Below, piece after piece: positions 14,667 through 22,438 of a DNA stretch of 38,744 nt (position 1 is the stretch's first letter; each line of letters opens with the position of its first letter). Location of the stretch: assembly GCA_964461715.1 (NCBI GenBank), contig CAYWVR010000029.1, forward strand, positions 1 through 38,744, read 5' to 3'. The notes under the pieces were generated by a model that saw only the letters and a list, made by a program, of their open reading frames with translations, had not been told where the DNA came from and did not search any database. Both the position numbers and the translations under genes were made by a program. This DNA comes from CAYWVR01 sp964461715 (GTDB lineage Bacteria > Planctomycetota > Phycisphaerae > FEN-1346).

Positions 14667-15323
14667 ATGACAGCGCGCGCCGGATTCGGACTGGTGCTCA
14701 TGGTGACCGTCGCCCTGGCGATCGGATGCGACCCGGCTCAGCAGTTCAACGAGACCGGCATGCGGGCCTACCGGGCGGGCGAGTACGTCCAGGCCCGGGC
14801 CGCTTTCGAGCAGGCCGTCCACGAGGCCCCCGAGGTCGGCGTCTACTACTTCAACGCGGGCATGGCCGAGCAGGCCCTCGGACGCTACGACGAGGCCATC
14901 CATTACTACGACATGGCCGCGAAGCTCGACCCGAAGCTCGTCCAGGGTTACCGCAACCGGGCCGCCTGCTACGAGGCCAAGGGCAAGCCCGACCTGGCCT
15001 CCTCCTCCGTCATGGCCGGCACGGTGGCCAACCCGTTCAACGCCGAGGCGTTCACGAACGCGGCCGAGCTCTTCGAGGGTCGGGGCGAGACGGAACGGGC
15101 GGGGCTCCTCTACGCCAAGGGCGTCGCCGCCGAGCCCTCGAGCGCCGAGGCCCATCGCGAGTACGCGATGTTCCTTCTGAAGCAGGGGTATCGGGAGAAG
15201 GGCCTCGAGCACCTCCGCCGGAGCCTGAGCTTGAACCCGGAGCAGCCCGCCGTCTCGCAGCGGATCACGGAGCTCGCCCCGTCGGCCCCGCAGCTCCCGC
15301 CGCCGAAGCCTGAGGCCGAATGA
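14667..15323 (+). CDS. TPR-repeat lipoprotein
   Basis: This 218-residue lipoprotein has the lipobox AIGC (Cys21). The mature part consists of tetratricopeptide-type helix pairs: GMRAYRAGEYVQARAAFEQA, then GMAEQALGRYDEAIHYYDMA, then AACYEAKGKPDLAS, then FEGRGETERAGLLYAKGV, then LLKQGYREKGLEHLRRSL, and a proline-rich tail. TPR proteins serve as protein-protein scaffolds; here it would be tethered to a membrane facing outside the cytoplasm. ATG 14667 has a perfect AGGAGG at the right distance; a longer upstream frame lacks any site. Its stop overlaps the ATG of the next gene (ATGA), so the two products are probably used together. Confidence 0.85.
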   Translation: MTARAGFGLVLMVTVALAIGCDPAQQFNETGMRAYRAGEYVQARAAFEQAVHEAPEVGVYYFNAGMAEQALGRYDEAIHYYDMAAKLDPKLVQGYRNRAACYEAKGKPDLASSSVMAGTVANPFNAEAFTNAAELFEGRGETERAGLLYAKGVAAEPSSAEAHREYAMFLLKQGYREKGLEHLRRSLSLNPEQPAVSQRITELAPSAPQLPPPKPEAE

Positions 15324-16471
15324 GTCGCTCTGCGACAGCCTGCGCCCTGATCGCCGGGGCCCTCGTGCTCCTGGCCGGGGCGGGCCCCGCCTTCGGATGG
15401 GGCGACGACGGGCACTTCCTGATCACCGAGGAGGCCGTCCTCCGCTTGCCCCAACCCCTGCGCGGCCTCCTGGCCGAGACGGGCGGGGAGGAGGCCGTCC
15501 TCCGCTTGCCCCAACCCCTGCGCGGCCTCCTGGCCGAGACGGGCGGGGTGGAGCGGCTGAAAGAGGCGTCCGTCGCCCCCGACCGCTGGACGGCCGACGA
15601 ACGGGCCGCCCACGCGGACGACGACCCCTACACGCCCGTCGAGATGCCCAAGCACTTCTTCGACATCGACATCCTGGGCGACGAGGAGCCGTTCCCGTTC
15701 GCGAACTTCCCGCGGACCCGCGAGGCCGCCCGCGAGCGCCTGGGCAAGGAGCGGTTCGCCAAGCTCGGTACGGGGCCCTGGGCCGTCCAGGACACCCTCG
15801 GGGCCCTGGTGGCGGCCATGGGGGAGGGGCGCTCGGGCGAGACGTTCCGCCAGGCGGGGGCCTTGGCCCACTTCGCCGCCGACCTCCACATGCCCTTCCA
15901 CACCACGGCCAACTACGACGGCAAGCTGAGCGGCAACCCCGGCATCCACAAGGCCCTCGAGATCGGCCTTGTGAGGCGCTATCTCCCCGAGTACCGGGAG
16001 CGGATTCGGGAGGGGCGGCGGCCCATGCGTTTCCTGGAGAAGCCCGAGGAGGCCGTCTTCGGGTGGATCGTCGAGGCCCACGCCCGCGTCGCTCCCGTCT
16101 TGGAGGCCGACACGATTGCCCGCGAGGCCACCGGCTACAACCCGAAGGAGCACGAGAAGGCCGAGGGCGGCATGGCCTCCGACCTCGACCGCGTCGATGC
16201 CCCGGAGGCGCGGCCGTACTACGCGCGGCTGCAGGAAGAGCTGGAGAAGCGCGGGTCGCCGGAGGCGGCGGCCATGCGCGAGGCCGCGGCCCACGTCGCG
16301 GACCTCCTCTACACGGCCTGGGTCCGGGCCGGGAAGCCCGTGGCCCTTGTCCCGCCGCCGAAGCAAGAGGAATCGAACCTGACGTGGTACCTGGTGGCGG
16401 CGGCCGTCGCGATGACGCTGCTGCTGCTCTGGCCCCGGCGGCGGCCTGAGCCGAGTGAGCCGCCATCGTAA
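15320..16471 (+). CDS. Membrane-anchored S1/P1 nuclease-like zinc hydrolase
   Basis: This 383-residue exported protein resembles S1/P1 nuclease and zinc-dependent phospholipase C. A signal peptide of 26 residues leaves Trp27 as the mature N terminus; in this family Trp1 and His6 bind zinc, and here they are Trp27 and His32. The core motif HFAADLHMPFH gives His184, Asp188 and His194, with exactly the spacing of the enzyme family. The last ligand pair is His210 and Glu214 in place of the usual His/Asp. A C-terminal membrane segment (LTWYLVAAAVAMTLLLLWP) followed by arginines anchors it. Residues 37-56 and 57-76 are an exact repeat caused by a 60-bp tandem duplication just after His32. It is translated by ATGA overlap with the TPR lipoprotein. 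Substrate (nucleic acid or phospholipid) is not decidable. Confidence 0.75.
   Translation: MSRSATACALIAGALVLLAGAGPAFGWGDDGHFLITEEAVLRLPQPLRGLLAETGGEEAVLRLPQPLRGLLAETGGVERLKEASVAPDRWTADERAAHADDDPYTPVEMPKHFFDIDILGDEEPFPFANFPRTREAARERLGKERFAKLGTGPWAVQDTLGALVAAMGEGRSGETFRQAGALAHFAADLHMPFHTTANYDGKLSGNPGIHKALEIGLVRRYLPEYRERIREGRRPMRFLEKPEEAVFGWIVEAHARVAPVLEADTIAREATGYNPKEHEKAEGGMASDLDRVDAPEARPYYARLQEELEKRGSPEAAAMREAAAHVADLLYTAWVRAGKPVALVPPPKQEESNLTWYLVAAAVAMTLLLLWPRRRPEPSEPPS
15428..15547. repeat. Perfect 60-bp in-frame tandem duplication
   Basis: Bases 15428-15487 and 15488-15547 are identical over the full 60-bp unit, and the match runs one base beyond. It adds exactly 20 residues (EEAVLRLPQPLRGLLAETGG twice) to the S1/P1-like protein. 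The complete lack of divergence points to a very recent duplication or an assembly artefact. Confidence 0.9.
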
Positions 16472-16474
16472 CCC

Positions 16475-16566
16475 GGGTGGCATGCCCACGCTGTCGAGCC
16501 TGGGCATGCTCGCGCAAGAGCCTCTGCCGGCCCATGGCCACGCGAAAAAGCATGGCTATGCCACCC
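16475..16566. repeat. Palindromic repeat element, REP/MITE-like
   Basis: This element of about 92 bp fills the gap between the S1/P1-like gene and mtaB. Its ends are a 9-bp inverted repeat, GGGTGGCAT (16475-16483) and ATGCCACCC (16558-16566). Inside, GCATGCCCA (16480-16488) pairs with TGGGCATGC (16501-16509). Nested inverted repeats of this kind are typical of small non-coding mobile palindromes. No second copy is present in the window. It could act as a transcription end point, although no T-run follows. Confidence 0.5.
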
Positions 16567-16576
16567 CGTATCTGCC

Positions 16577-17836
16577 ATGTCCAGTACGTTCACCATCCTG
16601 AGCTTCGGCTGTCGCGTCAATCAGGCCGAGGGGGAGGCCTTGGCCGCCCGGCTGCGGGAAGCGGGCCTCTGCGATGCGCCGCCGGGGGCGTTGCCGGACT
16701 TTGTCGTCGTGAACACCTGTGCCGTCACGGCCGAGGCCGCCCGCCAGTGTCGCCAGCAGGTCCGCAAGGCCCTGCGCACCGCGGCCCGGGTGGCGGTGAC
16801 GGGGTGCGCGGCCCACCCGGCGGCGGGGGACCGGCGGTTGGCCGCGATCGAGGGAGTCGAGTTCCTCGGGCCCGATAAGGACGCCGTCGCGGCTCACCTC
16901 GCTTCGCTGGCGGGCCCGGCTCGATGCGAGCGGGAGAAGCGGCGCCGGCCGCGCAGCCGCGCCCTCCTCAAGATTCAGGACGGGTGTCCGGCGGCCTGCG
17001 CGTACTGCGTCGTGCGGCTGGTGCGGCCGGAGCCGCGATCGCTGCCCGTGGCGGACGCGGTCCGGCGGGCCGAGGCGCTCGTGGCCGAGGGATACCGCGA
17101 GATCGTGGTCTGCGGCATCCATCTGGGCCTTTATGGGGCGGACCTCGGCGGCGGGGCCGATCTGCCGGCGCTCATCGCGCGGCTCCTGGCGGTCGGGGGT
17201 CTCGGCCGCGTGCGTCTTTCGAGCCTCGATCCGATGGAGGTCTCGCCGCGCCTCCTGGAGGTGATGGCCGCCTCGCCGCGCCGCGTTTGCCCGCACCTGC
17301 ACCTGCCGCTCCAGTCGGGCGACGATGCGGTCCTTCGCCGCATGAACCGTCCGTACACGGCCGACGAGTTTCTGGCGCAGATCGGGCGGATTCGCGAGGC
17401 TCTCGACCGTCCGGCGCTGGGGACGGACGTTCTCGTCGGCTTCCCGGGCGAGACGGAGGCGGCCTTCGAGCGGACCCTCCAGGTTTGTCGCGCCGCAAGG
17501 TTCACACGGATGCACGTCTTCCCGTTCTCGTCGCGCCCCGGCACGCCCGCGGCGGCGATGGACGGTCGCGTGCCGGGCGACGTGACCCGCGCTCGCCGGG
17601 CCCGCGCGGCCGAGGTGGCCGAGTCCCTCGCCCGGGCGTATCGCGAGGCCCTTGTGGGCGCCGAGGCCGACGTCGCGATCGAACGCCTTGACGAGGACGC
17701 CGCCGAGGGCACCAGCGAGCGGTACGTCCGCGTCCGCCTTCGGGGGCCGCTTCCGGAAAACGTTCGACGCCGGGCGCTGGTCCGCGTTACCCTGACGGCC
17801 GCGACGGAGGACGGGATGGAAGGAGCGGCGCGTTGA
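16577..17836 (+). CDS. mtaB: tRNA t6A37 methylthiotransferase MtaB
   Basis: This 419-residue radical SAM methylthiotransferase converts t6A37 of tRNAs reading ANN codons to ms2t6A. The N-terminal UPF0004 domain has the three cysteines of the auxiliary cluster: Cys12 in FGCRVNQ, Cys48 in VNTCAVT and Cys77 in VTGCAA. The SAM cluster is at Cys137, Cys141 and Cys144 in IQDGCPAACAYC. Motifs HLHLPLQSGDD and VLVGFPGETE follow. The GCRVNQ and VVRLVRP sequences fit MtaB better than MiaB or RimO. The C-terminal TRAM-like part is short. The ATG at 16577 is the only reasonable start, although no ribosome site is clear because the palindromic element abuts it. The stop overlaps the downstream URO-D fragment. 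Confidence 0.9.
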   Translation: MSSTFTILSFGCRVNQAEGEALAARLREAGLCDAPPGALPDFVVVNTCAVTAEAARQCRQQVRKALRTAARVAVTGCAAHPAAGDRRLAAIEGVEFLGPDKDAVAAHLASLAGPARCEREKRRRPRSRALLKIQDGCPAACAYCVVRLVRPEPRSLPVADAVRRAEALVAEGYREIVVCGIHLGLYGADLGGGADLPALIARLLAVGGLGRVRLSSLDPMEVSPRLLEVMAASPRRVCPHLHLPLQSGDDAVLRRMNRPYTADEFLAQIGRIREALDRPALGTDVLVGFPGETEAAFERTLQVCRAARFTRMHVFPFSSRPGTPAAAMDGRVPGDVTRARRARAAEVAESLARAYREALVGAEADVAIERLDEDAAEGTSERYVRVRLRGPLPENVRRRALVRVTLTAATEDGMEGAAR

Positions 17837-17841
17837 CGGCC

Positions 17842-17985
17842 ATGACGAGCCACGAACGGTTCACGCGGATGTTCGAGCATCGCGAGGCGGACCGCGTGCC
17901 GATCCAGGACGGCCCCGGGCACGCCACCATCGAGCGGTGGCGTCGCGAGGGCATGCCCCAGGACGTCGACGGACGCGGCCCTTGA
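17842..17985 (+). pseudogene. N-terminal fragment of a uroporphyrinogen decarboxylase-like gene
   Basis: This is a 47-codon open frame starting MTSHERFTRMFEHREADRVP, followed by GHATIERWRREGMPQDVD. This is the typical beginning of URO-D-like methyltransferase or decarboxylase proteins, which are normally 330-380 residues, and it breaks off at a TGA at 17983. The remainder of the gene is not found before dctP starts at 18041, so about 300 codons are deleted. A TTG at 17833, overlapping the mtaB stop, could also initiate it. The TGA lies inside the TTGACG box of the probable dctP promoter, so the deletion junction seems to have created or kept that promoter. Confidence 0.65.
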
Positions 17986-18009
17986 CGTCGCCGCCGTCGC
18001 GGATACCCT
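17982..18009 (+). promoter_or_regulatory. Probable promoter of the TRAP transporter operon
   Basis: TTGACG (17982-17987) and TACCCT (18004-18009) have a 16-bp spacer. The start would be near 18016, with AAAGGAA before the dctP ATG at 18041. The -35 box covers the stop codon of the truncated URO-D-like gene. Confidence 0.4.
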
Positions 18010-18040
18010 GGAAGCGGGCCTCGTAGGGAAAGGAATCGCC

Positions 18041-19060
18041 ATGACCCGTCTCGCCGTCTCGATGGTCGGCCTCGGGGTCTTGATGCTTCTTCTGTCCGGG
18101 TGCGGGGATGACGGGAGCGCGCCGGGCGCGGTCGAGACGAGGACCATCCGGCTCGCCCACGTCCTGACGGACAAGCATCCCGTCCACAAGGCCATGGTTC
18201 GCATGGCCGAGCTGGTGGCGGAGAAGACCGACGGGGCCCTGGTCCTCGACCTCCGCCACTCCGCCCAGCTCGGGGCCGAGAAGGAGCTGATCGAGAAAGT
18301 CCAGGCCGGGTCCATCCAGACGACCAAGGTCTCCTCGAACGCCCTGGAAGCCAACGTGCCCGCCATGGGCATCCTGACGCTTCCCTTCCTCTTCCGCGGC
18401 GAGGACCACTACTGGCAGGTCCTCGGGGGCCCCATCGGCCGCGACCTTCTCGACGAGCTCGAGGCGGCCGGCATGAAGGGCCTCGTCTACTATGATGCCG
18501 GGGCCCGGAGCCTCTACTCCCGCCACCCCATCACCGGCGTCGAGAGCCTCAAGGGGATGAAGATTCGCGTCCAGCAGAGCCCCACGATGATCGAGACGAT
18601 GCGGGTCCTGGGGGCCGTGCCGGTGGGCATCAAGTTCGGCCCGGAGTTGACGCAGCAGCTTGAGAAGGGCGAGCGGGTCACGGCCGCCGAGAACAACCCG
18701 CCTTCCTACTGGACGGAGGGCCACTACAAGAGCTGCCCGTACTATTACCTCGACCGCCATTCCATGCCCGCCGACGTCCTCGTCATGAACCTGAAGGCGT
18801 GGCAGAGCCTCTCGCCCGAGGAGCAGGCCGCCCTCCAGAAAGCGGCACGCGAGTCGGCCCAATACCAGCGCGAGCTGTGGAAGGCCGAGTGCGAGCGAAT
18901 CTATGAGCTCCTGGAGGCCGAGGGCGTCAAGATCACCTACGACGTTGATCCGGCGCCCTTCATGAAGGCCGTCGAGCCGGTCTACGCGGGTCTCGATCCG
19001 TGGCAGAAGGCGTGGGTTGAGCGAATCCGGGCCGTCGGCGCGGGCGGCGAAACCCCGTGA
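18041..19060 (+). CDS. dctP: TRAP transporter substrate-binding lipoprotein DctP
   Basis: This 339-residue extracytoplasmic solute receptor of a tripartite ATP-independent periplasmic transporter has an LLLSGC lipobox (Cys21), so it is tethered to the membrane. The family is recognised by HVLTDKHPVHKAMVRMAELV, DLRHSAQLGAEKELIEKVQ, the segment KGMKIRVQQSPTM with the arginine that usually binds the substrate carboxylate, and GERVTAAENNPPSYWTEGHY. The ligand is probably an organic or sugar acid. AAAGGAA precedes the ATG. The stop overlaps the dctQ GTG start. Receptor, small and large membrane subunits follow in order, so the transporter is complete. Confidence 0.93.
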   Translation: MTRLAVSMVGLGVLMLLLSGCGDDGSAPGAVETRTIRLAHVLTDKHPVHKAMVRMAELVAEKTDGALVLDLRHSAQLGAEKELIEKVQAGSIQTTKVSSNALEANVPAMGILTLPFLFRGEDHYWQVLGGPIGRDLLDELEAAGMKGLVYYDAGARSLYSRHPITGVESLKGMKIRVQQSPTMIETMRVLGAVPVGIKFGPELTQQLEKGERVTAAENNPPSYWTEGHYKSCPYYYLDRHSMPADVLVMNLKAWQSLSPEEQAALQKAARESAQYQRELWKAECERIYELLEAEGVKITYDVDPAPFMKAVEPVYAGLDPWQKAWVERIRAVGAGGETP

Positions 19061-19698
19061 CCGGTCCGGCCGATCAAGACGACCTCGTCGCGCCGCGACG
19101 CCCGGGCCCGATGCACCGTTTCTTCGGCGTCGTCGCCGCCGTGGCCCAAGTCCTCGCGGGAGCGATCCTCGCGACGCTGGTCGTCCTGCTGGCCTACAGC
19201 GGTGTTCAGGGGGCGGCGATCACCCTCGGGCCCCGGGTCGCCGGGCTGTGGCCGGGCCCGGGTGAGCGGATCACGGCCCTCGGGGCGGCCCTTCCCCAGC
19301 CGCTCTGGATCACCGAGGTCGCGGAGTTTGGGCTCCTGCCTATCGGGTTCCTGGGGGCGGGCTTGGCGCTGCGGGCCCGGCGGCACCAGGGGATCGACGC
19401 CCTGACGCGGCTCTTCCCGAAGCGGCTCGAACGGGCCACGGACCTGTTCGTCTGGGCGGTGCTGGCGGTCTTCGGCGGCGTGTTCACGTGGCTGGGGATC
19501 GGGTACGTGGGTCAGGTGATCGCCGTGGGTGGCACGCTCGCCTCGGCCGACGTGCCCAAGTGGCCCTTCTACCTCTGTTACCCGGCGGCGGGGGTCCTCT
19601 TCACGCTCTTTGCGCTGGAGGCCCTTGTCGAGACGCTCCTTGGCCGCCCCGTGAGCCCGTCGGAGGCGGCCATGGACGGGGAAGGGGTGCCGGAGTGA
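19057..19698 (+). CDS. dctQ: TRAP transporter small permease subunit DctQ
   Basis: This 213-residue membrane protein has four hydrophobic segments (about residues 22-44, 87-105, 128-148 and 168-190), the normal number for DctQ. DctQ partners with the large permease and the receptor. It is longer than the usual 160-180 residues because the first loop, about residues 52-86, contains an extra glycine- and proline-rich stretch. GTG 19057 overlaps the dctP stop (GTGA), and its own stop overlaps the dctM GTG in the same way. Sequence conservation in this family is low, so the call rests partly on position. Confidence 0.85.
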   Translation: MTGPADQDDLVAPRRPGPMHRFFGVVAAVAQVLAGAILATLVVLLAYSGVQGAAITLGPRVAGLWPGPGERITALGAALPQPLWITEVAEFGLLPIGFLGAGLALRARRHQGIDALTRLFPKRLERATDLFVWAVLAVFGGVFTWLGIGYVGQVIAVGGTLASADVPKWPFYLCYPAAGVLFTLFALEALVETLLGRPVSPSEAAMDGEGVPE

Positions 19699-21059
19699 GC
19701 CCCTTCCTGTGGCTCTGCGTCACGTTCCTGGTGCTGCTGGCCCTGCGGGTGCCGGTCGCCTTCGCCATCGCCATTGCCTCGTTTGTCGGGTTTGCGTTCA
19801 TCCCGGACCCGTTCGGCACGCTCTCGCCCTTTGCCATGCTGACGGACATGACGGGGGCCGTCAAGCAGCTCGCCCTCATTGCCATCCCATTCTTCATCCT
19901 CGCGGGGCGGATCATGGGCGAAGGGGGCGTGGCCGGGCGGCTCGTGGCCTTCTCCCGCTCGCTCATCGGGTGGGTGCCGGGCGGCACGGCGTACGTCAAC
20001 GTCCTCTCGAGCATGTTCTTCGGCGGGGTCTCCGGAAGCGCCGTGGCCGACGTCTCGAGCATCGGGTCGCTCCTGATCCCGCTCATGCGGAAAGAGGGCT
20101 ACGACGCCCCGTTCGCCGGCGCCGTGACCGTCTCGAGCTCCACCATCGGCCTGATCATCCCTCCCTCGAACGTCATGATCCTCTATGCTATTGTCGCCGC
20201 CGGCACGGCCGCCGCGGCGGGCCCGTACGCCCACGTCGACCTCGACGTCCGCACCATGTTCCTCTCGGGCTTCGTGCCGGGCATCCTGGTGGGCCTGGCG
20301 CTGATGGCCGTGTGCGGGGTGCTGGCGTGGCGGCGGAAGTATCCGCGGGGGCCGTGGACGGGATGGGCGACGGTGCTGGCGCGGCTGGGGGCGGCGAGTC
20401 CGTCGCTGGTGATCGTGGCGGTGATCCTGGGGGGTATCCTCTTCGGCATTGTGACGGCCGACGAGAGCGCCGCCCTGGCGGTGGTGCTGGCGCTCGTGGC
20501 GGGTCTTGCGCTCTATCGCGAGATTAGCCTCCGCCAGGTCCCCGCCATCCTCATCGACGCGGTCGTGACGAGCGGCGTCGTGTTCTTCCTCATTGCCGCC
20601 TCCAACGCCATGAAGTACATCTTCATCTACGAGGGCATTGACCGGGCCTTGCTGGAGGCGGCCCTCGGCTTGACGGAGAACCGGTACGCCTTCCTCCTGT
20701 CGCTGAACGTCATCCTGCTCGTGTTCGGGACGTTCCTGGACATGACCCCGGCGGTGCTCATCTTCACGCCGCTCTTCCTGCCGGTGGCGGTGGAGTACGG
20801 CGTGCATCCCATCCACTTCGGGATCATCCTGCTGGTGAACCTCTGCATCGGCCTGTGCACCCCGCCCGTGGGGAACTGTCTGTTCGTGGGGTGCGGCATC
20901 TCGGGGGTGAACCTGACGCGGATGATCCGGCCGATGTTGCCCTTCTACGCGGCGATGATCGCGATGCTGCTGCTGGTGACCTACGCCGAGCCGCTGACGA
21001 TGTGGCTTCCGGCGCAGTGGGTGGCGTGGTTCCCCCCGCCCATGCCGGGCGGGCCCTGA
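19695..21059 (+). CDS. dctM: TRAP transporter large permease subunit DctM
   Basis: This 454-residue sodium- or proton-coupled permease has a dozen or more hydrophobic segments. Family motifs are IPFFILAGRIMGEGG, FFGGVSGSAVADVSSIGS, SSSTIGLIIPPSNVMI, GTFLDMTPAVLIFTPLFLP and NLCIGLCTPPVGNCLFVG. The GTG start at 19695 overlaps the dctQ stop as GTGA and begins directly at the first membrane segment; an earlier in-frame start inside dctQ is rejected. The loop YAIVAAGTAAAAGPYAHVD after the PPSN motif is slightly longer than usual and alanine-rich. It ends 12 bp before the -35 box of the aroA promoter. Confidence 0.93.
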   Translation: MSPFLWLCVTFLVLLALRVPVAFAIAIASFVGFAFIPDPFGTLSPFAMLTDMTGAVKQLALIAIPFFILAGRIMGEGGVAGRLVAFSRSLIGWVPGGTAYVNVLSSMFFGGVSGSAVADVSSIGSLLIPLMRKEGYDAPFAGAVTVSSSTIGLIIPPSNVMILYAIVAAGTAAAAGPYAHVDLDVRTMFLSGFVPGILVGLALMAVCGVLAWRRKYPRGPWTGWATVLARLGAASPSLVIVAVILGGILFGIVTADESAALAVVLALVAGLALYREISLRQVPAILIDAVVTSGVVFFLIAASNAMKYIFIYEGIDRALLEAALGLTENRYAFLLSLNVILLVFGTFLDMTPAVLIFTPLFLPVAVEYGVHPIHFGIILLVNLCIGLCTPPVGNCLFVGCGISGVNLTRMIRPMLPFYAAMIAMLLLVTYAEPLTMWLPAQWVAWFPPPMPGGP

Positions 21060-21071
21060 CGGGTCGCACGC

Positions 21072-21100
21072 TTGCATTGCCCCCCGGCGGCGGCTACGCT
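21072..21100 (+). promoter_or_regulatory. Promoter of aroA, near-leaderless
   Basis: TTGCAT (21072-21077) and TACGCT (21095-21100) are exactly 17 bp apart. Transcription would start near 21107, two bases before the aroA ATG. No ribosome-binding sequence precedes that ATG, which fits a leaderless mRNA. Confidence 0.55.
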
Positions 21101-21108
21101 TGCGGCCG

Positions 21109-22404
21109 ATGGCGACGCTCGAGATCCATCCCGCGCCCGGCCCCGTCACGGGCACCGTCCGTCCGCCCGGGTCGCGGAGCCTGACGAACCGGGCCCTGGC
21201 CGTCGCGGCCCTGGCCGAGGGCACGAGCCGCATCACCGACGTCGGTTTCTCCGATGACGTCGCGGCTATGACCGAGGCGCTTCGGGCACTGGGCCTCGTG
21301 GTCGAGGCCGACGAGGCGAACCGGCGGCTGACGGTCACGGGGGTCGGCGGCAGCGTGCCCCCCGGGCCCGCGGACCTCGATACCGGCGATTCCGGCACGG
21401 CCACCCGCTTCATGACGGCCCTTGTCGCGACGGGTCGCGGCCGGTACCGCATCGACGGCTCCCCGCGCATGCGCGAGCGGCCCATCCAGGACCTTCTTGA
21501 CGCTTTGGGGGCCCTCGGCGTCCGGGCCGCGAGCGACCTGCCGACCGGGTGCCCGCCCGTCACGGTGGACACGACGGGCTTGGCGGGCGGGGCGCTCGAG
21601 GTCGCCGGGGCGGTCTCCAGCCAGTTCCTCAGCGGGCTCCTCATGGCCGCCCCCGCCGCCGACGGACCGGTCGTGGTTCACGTGCGCGGCGAGCTGGTTT
21701 CGAAACCCTACGTCGACATGACCCTGGCCGTCATGGCCGCCTTCGGGGCCGAGGTCGAGCGCGACGGCTATGCCCGCTTCGACGTGGCGGCCCCGCGGCC
21801 CTACCGGGCCCGGACGTACCGCGTCGAGCCGGACGCCTCGAGCGCCTCGTACTTCCTCGCGGTGGCGGCGGCGACGGGCGGCCGAGTGACCGTGGAGGGC
21901 CTGGCGCGGGACTCGGCCCAGGGAGACGCCCGTTTCCCGGAGGCCCTCCGGGAGATGGGCTGCGAGGTGACGTGGTTCGCCGAGGGTGTGACGGTGGCGG
22001 GCCCCGAGCGGCTCTCGGGCGTGCGGGTGGACCTCAACGCCATGCCGGACATGGTCCTGACGCTGGCGCCGCTTGCGCTTCTGGCCCAGGGACGGACGGT
22101 CATCGAGAACGTGGCGAACCTGCGGGTGAAGGAATCCGACCGGCTCTCGGCCCTGGCCTCCGAGCTCGCGCGGCTGGGGGCCAAGATCGAGGAGCATCCC
22201 GACGGCCTCACGATCTATCCCCCGGCCGAGGTCCGCCCCGCGACCTGCCGCACCTACGACGACCACCGCATGGCCATGGGCCTGGCCGTGGTCGGCCTGG
22301 TGGCCCGGGGCGTCGTCCTGGAGGGCCCGGAATGCGTCTCGAAGACGTACCCGGCGTTCTTCGAGGACCTTGAAAGGCTTGTACGCGACGGCGGGCAGGC
22401 CTAG
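21109..22404 (+). CDS. aroA: 3-phosphoshikimate 1-carboxyvinyltransferase (EPSP synthase)
   Basis: This 431-residue enzyme is in the shikimate pathway and joins phosphoenolpyruvate to shikimate 3-phosphate. Motifs present are LTNRALAVAALAEG, GDSGTATRFM, RMRERPIQDLLDAL, SSQFLSGLLMAAP, SASYFLAVAAA, DLNAMPDM with the catalytic Asp, RVKESDRLSAL and YDDHRMAM. The active-site lysine of PGSKS (Lys22 in E. coli) is Arg23 here (PPGSRSLTNR). ATG 21109 lacks a ribosome site and lies two bases after the predicted transcription start. No other aro genes are nearby. The next gene's promoter lies across its last codons. Confidence 0.93.
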   Translation: MATLEIHPAPGPVTGTVRPPGSRSLTNRALAVAALAEGTSRITDVGFSDDVAAMTEALRALGLVVEADEANRRLTVTGVGGSVPPGPADLDTGDSGTATRFMTALVATGRGRYRIDGSPRMRERPIQDLLDALGALGVRAASDLPTGCPPVTVDTTGLAGGALEVAGAVSSQFLSGLLMAAPAADGPVVVHVRGELVSKPYVDMTLAVMAAFGAEVERDGYARFDVAAPRPYRARTYRVEPDASSASYFLAVAAATGGRVTVEGLARDSAQGDARFPEALREMGCEVTWFAEGVTVAGPERLSGVRVDLNAMPDMVLTLAPLALLAQGRTVIENVANLRVKESDRLSALASELARLGAKIEEHPDGLTIYPPAEVRPATCRTYDDHRMAMGLAVVGLVARGVVLEGPECVSKTYPAFFEDLERLVRDGGQA

Positions 22405-22407
22405 AAT
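22379..22407 (+). promoter_or_regulatory. Promoter inside the 3' end of aroA
   Basis: TTGTAC (22379-22384) and TAGAAT (22402-22407) are 17 bp apart. The start is near 22414, followed by GGAGGA (22425-22430) and the TTG start codon at 22439. It allows the BamE-like lipoprotein and phosphatase genes to be expressed separately from aroA. Confidence 0.6.
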
Positions 22408-22438
22408 CCCGTGACCCAACCCTCGGAGGAACGCCGAC

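Noticed and set aside
15428..15547. Tandem repeat considered as a CRISPR array or minisatellite
   Set aside because: Only two contiguous units without spacers, inside and in frame with a coding gene.
16577..17836. Alternative call of MiaB or RimO for the methylthiotransferase
   Set aside because: The GCRVNQ start and VVRLVRP after the SAM cluster fit MtaB better.
19578..21644. 688-codon minus-strand frame across dctM and aroA
   Set aside because: It crosses two well-supported genes on the other strand and has repetitive Arg/His/Glu composition typical of a shadow.
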